Shown here one piece after another: positions 56,226-62,814 of a stretch of 64,000 nucleotides of DNA. Position 1 is the first letter of the stretch. Each line of letters opens with the position of its first letter. Under the pieces are notes generated by a model. It was not told the DNA's origin. It did no database searches and was given only the letters and a program-made list of their open reading frames with translations. The position numbers and the translations under genes are program-made. The stretch is from Candidatus Obscuribacterales bacterium (GTDB taxonomy: Bacteria > Cyanobacteriota > Vampirovibrionia > Obscuribacterales > Obscuribacteraceae), in the NCBI GenBank assembly GCA_021732085.1, contig JAKFVQ010000007.1, positions 1 to 64,000 on the forward strand. The letters are read 5' to 3'.

Positions 56226-57614
56226 ATGGATCCGAATCCGAATGAAGTTATTACAGAACCTGTTGGCATACAGGGTGAGCACGAACAGACAGCGCAGCAG
56301 GCGCCGCCAGCGGTTGCTGCTGTGAGCTCAAGTTCGGCTGCGCAAGTCCTTCAATGTTCGCTGAGCCATCAGATTCTCACTTTAATCGGCATCACATTTC
56401 TCTTCTTCGAACTTGTGTTCCTGACCTTTTACTTCGATAAGTTTTGGTTCTCAATCGATTTGAGCATGTTGGGTGTGATTGCGATTCTCATACTCTGCTT
56501 CGTTGCTCACTTCGTTCTCAAAGTTCTGGAAAGCAAGCAAGCTTGTGAACTGCTGTCATTTCTTCTTAAAGGCAAACCGGCTATTGCTTACCGCAAATGG
56601 ATAAGGACATCCGATGATGGTTTTGCATTTGGTATCAAACACATCCGCTGGGACGCAGTTGACGAAATGGAACTCAGTTGGTTTGGCAACCTGATTGTGA
56701 AGTCCAGACTGGTTTGTGGGCCGTCTCAAAAGACCCCTGATGTACTGATCAAGATTCCATTCGGCATTGCAGATAACGCTGCACAAGTGCGATTTCTAGA
56801 TGTCGCGCGCGCAAAGCGTCCAAACCTAGTGATAAATGACAAGCTTAAGAAAGTCGATGCAGTACTGGCTAAAGGTGCACATATTACGCAGATTGCCACA
56901 GCGGCAATCATGTCTTTCGTTCTGCTGGATGTGGGATATGCCTCGTTTTACTACTTGGAGCTTTTGAAAAATCTCTATTTGGCTGAAACGAGTCTCTTAG
57001 CGAGTGAAACTGCAACAGATGCAGCTGCATTGCAGCAATATGAACGGGCGGAGAATTTGCGGACTCATCCGTTGCCGCTGTCTTGGGTAACAGGAAAGTT
57101 TCTTGGCAGCAGCTCTGTCGCTGCTGGTTTGTGCATTCAAAGAGCCAAAGTGCTTTGGCTTCTTGGCAGAAAAGAAGAGGCTCTGCAGTTAGCAGAAAAG
57201 TCTTTTGAATATTCGCCAACCAGTTTAAGACACCGTTTGTACAAAACAAGGCTGCTAGCTCAGCAAGGGAAAAGAGATGAGGCGCGCACAGAACTAGGGA
57301 AGCTAATCGAAGAACACAAGAGCGCGCTTCTGCCTCGTTTATACGTTCTGGCTTTAGAAAAGGAAAGCGAGCATCCTCCAGACGGACGCGAAAGCGCAGA
57401 GTATGAGAATCAACTTGCTGCCTGCTATGCAGAGACCTTTGGAGAAGAGCCCTATTGGCCACCAGGTGGCAATCGATTCTTCACTGAGCTTTGGTTTAGC
57501 GATGATCTTCGCTTTTTAATGGATCGCTTCCTGGATGCACAACCGAACATGAAACGGGTGCTCGAGAAAGCGTCCGAGCTTGAAAAGAAAAACGCGACCA
57601 CGAGCGATAAGTAG
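56226..57614 (+). CDS. Membrane protein with C-terminal TPR-like repeats, partner of the kinase
   Basis: 462 residues. A Pro/Ala/Ser-rich arm (1-45), two membrane helices (~48-100, LIGITFLFFELVFLTFYFDK and LGVIAILILCFVAHFVLKVL), a soluble segment (FAFGIKHIRWDAVDEMELSW), another helix near 230 (IMSFVLLDVGYASFYYL), and TPR-like pairs (AKVLWLLGRKEEALQLAEKS, YKTRLLAQQGKRDEARTELG). AGGTCAAGTC precedes the ATG, 9 bases after the kinase stop, so it is co-transcribed and a likely kinase partner or substrate. The family is not recognised. Confidence 0.75.
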   Translation: MDPNPNEVITEPVGIQGEHEQTAQQAPPAVAAVSSSSAAQVLQCSLSHQILTLIGITFLFFELVFLTFYFDKFWFSIDLSMLGVIAILILCFVAHFVLKVLESKQACELLSFLLKGKPAIAYRKWIRTSDDGFAFGIKHIRWDAVDEMELSWFGNLIVKSRLVCGPSQKTPDVLIKIPFGIADNAAQVRFLDVARAKRPNLVINDKLKKVDAVLAKGAHITQIATAAIMSFVLLDVGYASFYYLELLKNLYLAETSLLASETATDAAALQQYERAENLRTHPLPLSWVTGKFLGSSSVAAGLCIQRAKVLWLLGRKEEALQLAEKSFEYSPTSLRHRLYKTRLLAQQGKRDEARTELGKLIEEHKSALLPRLYVLALEKESEHPPDGRESAEYENQLAACYAETFGEEPYWPPGGNRFFTELWFSDDLRFLMDRFLDAQPNMKRVLEKASELEKKNATTSDK

Positions 57615-57939
57615 TTCCTTTTAGAAGACCTTGATCTGTGGATAGCCGCTAAGCATTCGATTAGACTTCTGTTAGCTTTCTCCGCGAAAGAAGCAAAATA
57701 TATCTAAGATCGGATCGATCAGATATTCAAAACACAAACGACAGACAAGCATCATATAGCTATTTATATTTTTTGCCCGCCAACCTTTTCGGCTTCAGCA
57801 GACCGAGTGCCTGACAAGATCATGACAAAGCAAAACTGAGACATGATGCCAATCTCAAAAGATATCGATTTGCGATCAGGAAAATATTCGGGGGACTTCC
57901 CGAAGCTAATTAAGCTTGCTAATCTTATATACATGAACG
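57615..57939. other. Gap between the TPR membrane protein and the candidate RNA
   Basis: No gene supported. An AT-rich stretch near 57910-57935 (TTATATACA) may carry a promoter for the structured region downstream, but no convincing -35 was found. The 80-codon minus-strand frame here has no ribosome site. Confidence 0.4.
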
Positions 57940-58146
57940 GTGAGCACTGAAACAAGTCAGTGCGTTTGAAGCCGAGGGGCGATGCGGAAACAGCAGGGAT
58001 GCGCATTCCGGGAACATCAGCAGAGAGCCCGCTTAGTGTGAAGGATTGGCTGAAGCACTAAGAAATATTGAGCCTCCTGCAAGAGGCAGCCAAGCAATAG
58101 CTAAAAGACCATCGCGAAGCAATTCGGATGGTCTTTTAGTTTTTTT
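57940..58146 (+). ncRNA. Candidate structured RNA or leader with four hairpins and a terminator
   Basis: Within 200 non-coding bases there are successive hairpins: GCACTGA/TCAGTGC (57944-57963), GATG-CGGAA/TTCCG-GGAA-CATC (57981-58018, one bulge), CTTAGTG/CACTAAG (58032-58062), GCCTC/GAGGC (58072-58087), then a strong terminator at 58103-58146. No protein frame of quality runs through it. It could be a small RNA or a riboswitch-like leader with terminator control of the ABM-like gene at 58217. It does not match the riboswitch, SRP, 6S or tmRNA consensus motifs I could recall. Confidence 0.45.
58103..58146 (+). terminator. Strong intrinsic terminator
   Basis: AAAAGACCATC (58103-58113) pairs with GATGGTCTTTT (58127-58137), with CGAA/TTCG extending the stem inside, then AGTTTTTTTT. 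It lies 490 bases after the nearest upstream gene, which argues that something transcribed lies directly before it. Confidence 0.88.
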
Positions 58147-58216
58147 TACTTCTGGACAAGCATTGACCTCCACGTTCAGAAGAGAATGACCGGCGCAGAA
58201 AACAAGGAGCAAGAGA

Positions 58217-58528
58217 TTGTTTTGCGTAGTTTATCGATTTCCAGTCAGCGCTGACAAAGAAGGGCAGTTCAAAATCGGCTGGAGCAATTTGACGAAGATT
58301 CTCAAAGCAGAGAATGGCGCACTCGGCTCACGCTTGCATCGAAATCACGACGGCGACTGGATAGCATATGCGCAATGGCCTGACGAGAAAACGTGGGAAA
58401 GCTCAGACAATAATTCAGCAGAAGCCGTGAAGTATCGGCAAATGGTGAGAGATAGTTTTATTGAAGGAAGGTCTGTCGAAGTTTTGTATAAGCTCAATGT
58501 TGTCGAGGATCTGCTTGAACGAATTTAG
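58217..58528 (+). CDS. ABM-like (antibiotic biosynthesis monooxygenase fold) small protein
   Basis: 103 residues. The pattern VVYRFPVSADKEGQFKIGWS ... GALGSRLHRNHDGDWIAYAQWPDEKTW is that of dimeric alpha/beta-barrel proteins of the ABM family, which act on small aromatic molecules or haem, or have no known activity. Starts with TTG; AGGAG lies 8 bases before it, a strong site. It follows the candidate RNA and terminator, and its stop overlaps the end of the convergent methyltransferase gene by four bases. Confidence 0.75.
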   Translation: MFCVVYRFPVSADKEGQFKIGWSNLTKILKAENGALGSRLHRNHDGDWIAYAQWPDEKTWESSDNNSAEAVKYRQMVRDSFIEGRSVEVLYKLNVVEDLLERI

Positions 58529-59280
58529 CTCTTCTGAGCAACCAGCAAAAGCCGCTCAGAGCCAAGTGAATAAGCATCCCCATCTGTTGATTCGAGCAGT
58601 TCCACAATCTCAAATCCGCTTTGTTTGAGCATCTTGCAGAGTTCGCCCGCGGTGTAGATCCAATGAATAGCCTCACGCTTTTCTTCCTTACCATCGGACA
58701 GAAATGTGTATGTTGTTTCGACAAGACTTTCATGGCAGTTGTAGCGATTTTCGACAAGCATGTAGATACCATCAACCTGCACCCACTCTTTCCCGGCTCC
58801 ATTCACAAGAAAAGATTCGGCGATCATATTTGAATCAATTACAAAACGAGCATCATTTTTCAACGACGCTGCTACCGCTTTCAAAAAACGCAATGTGCCT
58901 TCCTTATCAAAGTAACCGAAACTATTTCCCATGCAGTACGCGCCGTCGAACTCCGCTTTGAAATCAAGCTTGCGCATGTCAGCTTTGAGAAACTGGCAAT
59001 TGCTCTGATGGGCTAGCGCTGACCTATTTGCCTCTTCTATAAACTCATCGGATGTATCGACTCCAACGACACTGCCAATACACAAACCAAGCGGGATACA
59101 CAAGCGTCCATTTCCGCATGGCACGTCAAGCACCCGACTAGTCTCTTCTAGCCCCAGCACCTCGCCGAGAAATTGAACCTCTTCTTCCGTTTGCTCCACA
59201 GGTATGGCTCGGCGCCACAAATCGAGGGCCGCGCCTGAAAAAAAGGAGGAGAACCAATTCGTATCGGTGGCGTTTGACAT
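58525..59280 (-). CDS. SAM-dependent methyltransferase, class I
   Basis: 251 residues. Motif I VLDVPCGNGRLCIPLGL, motif II GVDTSDEFIEEAN (Asp binds the ribose), motif III FLKADMRKLDF, motif IV FDGAYCMGNSFGYFDKEG. The C-terminal half carries a beta-sheet insert (YMLVENRYNCHESLVETTYT) often seen in small-molecule methyltransferases with DUF-like lids. No signal peptide. The substrate is unknown. It is transcribed away from the TetR-type promoter region. Confidence 0.9.
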   Translation of the reverse strand: MSNATDTNWFSSFFSGAALDLWRRAIPVEQTEEEVQFLGEVLGLEETSRVLDVPCGNGRLCIPLGLCIGSVVGVDTSDEFIEEANRSALAHQSNCQFLKADMRKLDFKAEFDGAYCMGNSFGYFDKEGTLRFLKAVAASLKNDARFVIDSNMIAESFLVNGAGKEWVQVDGIYMLVENRYNCHESLVETTYTFLSDGKEEKREAIHWIYTAGELCKMLKQSGFEIVELLESTDGDAYSLGSERLLLVAQKS

Positions 59281-59460
59281 CGGAATTTCCTAGAACAGGG
59301 ACTCAATTGGAATTTGAAAGCGCCGTTTGATTATAGCCGCAGCTCGCCAGCGAGAAAGTTTCAATTCGGCCGGCAGGCAAGCCTGGTTCAGGAAGTCAAA
59401 ATCCGAGACAAGGCACCTAGCTATCCATCCGAACATTCCGAAAAATCATTTTTGGGGATA

Positions 59461-59489
59461 TTGACGCGATAGACCGACCGGTCTAATAT
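59461..59489 (+). promoter_or_regulatory. Sigma-70 promoter with an operator in its spacer
   Basis: TTGACG (59461-59466), 17 bases, TAATAT (59484-59489): an almost ideal promoter. The spacer holds a palindrome (TAGACCGACCGGTCTA, 59470-59485), so a bound regulator would block RNA polymerase. The transcript would start near 59496 and lead into the LRV protein and then the SDR oxidoreductase. Confidence 0.7.
59470..59485. promoter_or_regulatory. TetR/NemR-type operator, copy 1
   Basis: TAGACCGACCGGTCTA has arms TAGACCG and CGGTCTA. It matches the TAGACC-N4-GGTCTA box of NemR-like TetR regulators, which sense electrophiles or related compounds and often control oxidoreductases. No TetR gene lies in the window. 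Confidence 0.7.
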
Positions 59490-59717
59490 ATTTGCATGCA
59501 AAGAAATTTCGGAACCGCCAGCCTGGTGAGATAAATGAAAGAGCTCCTCGCTTCCGCTTCCGCTTCCGCTCCCTCCCCCTTTTCCCAAGCGAGAAAAAAT
59601 CCCAGACGTTGAAACGATTCCAAGCTCTGACTTCGGCATCGAGGCAACGCCAACACAGCAGCGCTTCCCGCAGCACGCACGAATCAGCATATCGCGGCAT
59701 TTTTCGCAATAGCCAAC

Positions 59718-59733
59718 GAGACCGACCGGTCTA
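59718..59733. promoter_or_regulatory. TetR/NemR-type operator, copy 2
   Basis: GAGACCGACCGGTCTA repeats copy 1 except for its first base, 248 bases downstream and 20 bases before the ATG of the LRV gene. Two identical boxes flanking the leader could allow DNA looping, or a second promoter control. Confidence 0.7.
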
Positions 59734-59752
59734 TTCATCGAGGTAAGAAACA

Positions 59753-60214
59753 ATGAATTGCTCAGTTCAAATTCAATCAAATTATCCTTTTGCCAAAGAA
59801 CAAGACGATCAGAACATCTACGTGCAAGCCGGGCATCAGACAACACCGGCCACCTTGCTCAGAGATTTCGCCCGCTCGGATTGTCCAATTATTCGCGCTC
59901 GAATAGCCGAAAATAAAGCGACGCCGCTGCCAATCTTATTTGAGCTTTTACTCGACACCAATAGCGATGTCCGCATCAGTCTCTCGCAAAACCCTTCACT
60001 GCCAATGATCTTTCTTACACAATTAGCTCGTGATGAGGATCCTGATGTACGTTATGGAATGGCAGAAAACACATTTCTGCCGGTCAACATTCTTGAGATT
60101 CTAGCCAATGATGAGAATCCATATGTCTCACATCGCGCACTGAAATCATTATCGCTGGCAGCTTCCGAAAACGCCTTTGTGCGCAAAGAGCGTGATTTGA
60201 AAGTGGCAGCATAG
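59753..60214 (+). CDS. LRV-repeat (leucine-rich repeat variant) protein
   Basis: 153 residues. After an N-terminal ~30 residues there are about four 24-25-residue units, with the pattern 'TP..L..LA.D....VR...A.N': TPATLLRDFARSDCPIIRAR, TPLPILFELLLDTNSDVRIS, LPMIFLTQLARDEDPDVRYG, LPVNILEILANDENPYVSHR. This is the LRV/HEAT-like solenoid used for binding partners. The usual Cys cluster of some LRV proteins is absent. GAGGTAAGAAACA precedes the ATG. It is first in the operator-controlled unit, followed 52 bases later by the SDR gene. Confidence 0.85.
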   Translation: MNCSVQIQSNYPFAKEQDDQNIYVQAGHQTTPATLLRDFARSDCPIIRARIAENKATPLPILFELLLDTNSDVRISLSQNPSLPMIFLTQLARDEDPDVRYGMAENTFLPVNILEILANDENPYVSHRALKSLSLAASENAFVRKERDLKVAA

Positions 60215-60266
60215 TACTACTGCCTCAAAGTATTATTCACACATAAAAAACGAAATGGAGAAAACA

Positions 60267-61049
60267 ATGTCTACTAGTGTTAAAGAAAAAGCAGAAACAG
60301 TTAATTCAAATAGGCTCGCTGGAAAAGTGGCGTTAATTACTGGCGGATCGCGAGGGATAGGCGCCGCGATTGCACAACGCCTCGCTCAAGAGGGAGCGAC
60401 GGTACTAATCACTTATTCCAAAAATAAGAAAGCAGCAGATGAGGTGATCACCGAAATCACCAAACAGGGAAAGACCGCACACGCATTCAAAGCTGATGTT
60501 GCCAGCGAAAAAGAAACCAGCGCGCTGATCGAAGAAGTCACAAAAGCTACGGGCAAGATCGACATTCTGATCAACAACGCCGGTGTTTGGGGAGCCGGAC
60601 CAATCGATGCTATCACCCTTGAGGCTTATCACAAGGTTTTCGACGTCAACGTTAAAGGCGTAATCGCCACAACAATTGCCGCGTTGAAGTTGATACCGGC
60701 AGGTGGCCGCATCATCAATCTTTCTTCTGTAGCAGGAAGAATTGCTATGCCCGGTGTAAGCATCTACAGTGCAAGCAAGGCAGCACTAGATCACCTCACG
60801 AAAATTTGGGCGCAAGAACTTGGACCCAAAGGCATCACAGTCAATGCAGTTGCGCCTGGAACAACAGTTACCGATATGTTCAACGAGGCCATCGGCGAAG
60901 AGCAACACGCCGGTGTTATTGAGAAAACCGCGCTGCGCCGTCTCGGGCAAGCTGAAGATATTGCTGCTGTTGTCGCATTCCTCGCCTCCAAAGATGGTGG
61001 CTGGGTGACAGGACAAACCATCACAGCAGATGGTGGCTTGAACATGTAG
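60267..61049 (+). CDS. SDR-family NAD(P)-dependent oxidoreductase
   Basis: 260 residues, FabG-like. NAD(P)-binding GGSRGIGAA, NNAG in ILINNAGVWGAG, and the catalytic Ser-Tyr-Lys in LSSVAGRIAMPGVSIYSASK. Ends with the usual GQTITADGGLNM. Reduces a carbonyl or oxidises an alcohol; the substrate is unknown. The preceding palindromes and SDRs with TetR/NemR control elsewhere suggest it handles reactive aldehydes or quinones, which is inference. The ATG at 60267 has GGAGAAAACA before it; an earlier ATG at 60255 is possible. A terminator follows. Confidence 0.92.
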   Translation: MSTSVKEKAETVNSNRLAGKVALITGGSRGIGAAIAQRLAQEGATVLITYSKNKKAADEVITEITKQGKTAHAFKADVASEKETSALIEEVTKATGKIDILINNAGVWGAGPIDAITLEAYHKVFDVNVKGVIATTIAALKLIPAGGRIINLSSVAGRIAMPGVSIYSASKAALDHLTKIWAQELGPKGITVNAVAPGTTVTDMFNEAIGEEQHAGVIEKTALRRLGQAEDIAAVVAFLASKDGGWVTGQTITADGGLNM

Positions 61050-61087
61050 TTTTACCGAAGCACCCTTAAGGGTACGATCCAACACAG

Positions 61088-61150
61088 CCCGCTTGCTCAA
61101 GCATTGACGCCCACCCGTCGCATGCCCCACAGAGCAAGCGGGTTTGTTTT
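61088..61150 (+). terminator. Intrinsic terminator after the SDR gene
   Basis: CCCGCTTGCTC (61088-61098) pairs with GAGCAAGCGGG (61132-61142), 11 bp, followed by TTTGTTTTAT. The 33-base loop contains a small GACG/CGTC hairpin. Confidence 0.85.
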
Positions 61151-61159
61151 ATGCTAGCT

Positions 61160-61573
61160 TCAAACCTGCGCTACGAATTCTGGATCTTCCGAAAGAAGCA
61201 CCTTCATCAAGCGCTCCTTCACTCCTTCAATTACACGCCGGCGAAATTCGGGACTGCCCGATTTCCAATACTCAGATATCTTCAATATTGCTTCGATAGC
61301 ATTATCATCGCCCTGGCTCAGGACCTCATAGACATTCTCGTAACTGCGCAGCATAGGCTTGTTATGACGGATCTGATGAATAAGTAGGATAAGCAAGAAG
61401 TCGTATTCTGCCTGCTCAATTTGTTGAAGTGCAACGTTCACTTCCTCAGGCGATGTAGCGAGCATTATGACGCAGGCAATGTGGTCCGCATCAAGTGGAC
61501 CGTTTGCGCGCTCCAGTGCCTTCTGGAACAACATCAAATATTCCGCTGGGTTCGACGTATCAAGTTGACTCAT
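61160..61573 (-). CDS. Small helical hypothetical protein
   Basis: 137 residues, nearly all helical, acidic (MSQLDTSNPAEYLMLFQKAL, DADHIACVIMLATSPEEVNV, LRSYENVYEVLSQGDDN). No signal peptide and no family recognised. Starts 16 bases after the stop of the SGNH-like gene upstream on the same strand, so it may be the third gene of that unit. The repeating helix pairs hint at a partner-binding fold. Confidence 0.7.
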   Translation of the reverse strand: MSQLDTSNPAEYLMLFQKALERANGPLDADHIACVIMLATSPEEVNVALQQIEQAEYDFLLILLIHQIRHNKPMLRSYENVYEVLSQGDDNAIEAILKISEYWKSGSPEFRRRVIEGVKERLMKVLLSEDPEFVAQV

Positions 61574-61589
61574 TTTTTCCTGCTAGTAT

Positions 61590-62804
61590 CTACTTAGTTA
61601 GCCGATCGTGCAATTTCGGAACCACTCTTATTCGGTCAGCCAAAACTGGAAATAACTTCACGCCACCATATGCGCTCAAGTGCACAGTATCCAGGTAGTC
61701 ATTTTGCACGAACAAAGCATCAACCTCACTGAGGTCAAACCAATCAGCGCCATTTTGCTTACAAGTTTCGGCAACATCTTGTCTGAATTGCTTCCAAAAA
61801 GATTCTGGCAGAAGCTTTCGGTTCATCTCCATCGTCGGCATGCAAACAACCATGACCTCTATTCCTTTGGACCGAAGATCAGCTATCCACTCCTTAAAGA
61901 AGCGAATTTCCGATCGGTAATTCGTATTTAGTGGATCCCGGAAACGCTCCATATATTCCTTGCTGTTGTCAGTCCAAGGCGGACGGGCATTAGCAGGAAC
62001 CATCGACTTGCCAGGTTCAACGCGCAAGGATTCGATGATTTCCCAATCATTGGCAGCTTTCTCGTTATCTCGCCCAGAAAGTTTCTTGCCTAGACGTTTC
62101 AGCGAAATCTTGTCCATCTCTGCGCCCATACGGGAGAAGAATTCCGGATAGGCTGCCGATTCCATAGACGAATCAAGTTTAACGTAGTTAGTGAAGAACT
62201 TGAACTGATCAGTCACTCCCGGGTAAGGCAATGTACTATCGACGAAATCCCGCGGTGCTATTGCCGCGATTACTAACTTCGGTGTTCTGCCAGGTGTTAG
62301 AAGTGTTTTCGTAATCAAGTAAGCATCGGAAATCATCTCACCAGGACAGGCAAGACTGAAGACTGTTACTTCTTTGCCGAGATATTCCTTGATCTGTTTC
62401 TCCAGGTAATTAACTCGGCGATGTGTGACCACATCAGTCAATTGTTGATTATATTGCGCATCAATGGAAGCATGAGCTGAGCCAACAAGCGAGCTGCCAA
62501 ATACCACTACATCTGGTGCCTTTTCCTGCTCCAAATACAATTTGGAAAGCCACCAGCCCCAGGTATGTCGAAGTGGTTTCTTCTGGTCGGTTTCCAAGGC
62601 AGCCTGCTTCAAGACAGCGCCGACTTGAGGATTGGGAGCCTTACTAATATATTCGTTTGCACAGATCGCCACCATTGCAAAAAGAATCATGGCGAAGAAG
62701 AACGCCGTTCCAAAGAAGCCGAATGGCGAGAAGCGGCGCAGTGGTGTGCAAGGACTGCTTGCCTTGCGCTCGGCGGCTCTACGTCTTTGTTCGAGTGTCT
62801 GCAT
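61590..62804 (-). CDS. Membrane-anchored SGNH-hydrolase-like protein (AlgJ/AlgX type)
   Basis: 404 residues. Cytoplasmic arm of ~30, membrane helix ~30-50 (FFGTAFFFAMILFAMVAI), then an exported domain. SGNH motifs: block I VVVFGSSLVGSAHASID with the nucleophile Ser, a second block TVFSLACPGEMISDAYLITK, and the catalytic Asp/His in YLDTVHLSAYGGVKLF. AlgJ/AlgX-type proteins move acetyl groups onto exopolysaccharide together with an MBOAT membrane protein, which is not in view. The ATG at 62804 is 10 bases after the previous stop and has GGGGTGGC before it; the frame opens earlier but within the preceding gene. Paralogue of its upstream neighbour. Confidence 0.85.
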   Translation of the reverse strand: MQTLEQRRRAAERKASSPCTPLRRFSPFGFFGTAFFFAMILFAMVAICANEYISKAPNPQVGAVLKQAALETDQKKPLRHTWGWWLSKLYLEQEKAPDVVVFGSSLVGSAHASIDAQYNQQLTDVVTHRRVNYLEKQIKEYLGKEVTVFSLACPGEMISDAYLITKTLLTPGRTPKLVIAAIAPRDFVDSTLPYPGVTDQFKFFTNYVKLDSSMESAAYPEFFSRMGAEMDKISLKRLGKKLSGRDNEKAANDWEIIESLRVEPGKSMVPANARPPWTDNSKEYMERFRDPLNTNYRSEIRFFKEWIADLRSKGIEVMVVCMPTMEMNRKLLPESFWKQFRQDVAETCKQNGADWFDLSEVDALFVQNDYLDTVHLSAYGGVKLFPVLADRIRVVPKLHDRLTK

Positions 62805-62814
62805 AGCCACCCCG

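Noticed and set aside
57764..58006. 80-codon minus-strand frame
   Set aside because: It overlaps the hairpins of the candidate RNA and has no ribosome site or recognisable content.
59492..59746. 84-codon plus-strand frame in the leader between the two operators
   Set aside because: Arg/Ser-rich with a simple-repeat core and no ribosome site. It is more likely an untranslated leader.
59421..59846. 141-codon minus-strand frame, Cys- and Gly-Ser-rich
   Set aside because: It spans the promoter and both operators on the other strand. The GSGSGS stretch comes from a simple repeat of GCTTCC, and no family is seen. A decayed gene cannot be fully excluded.
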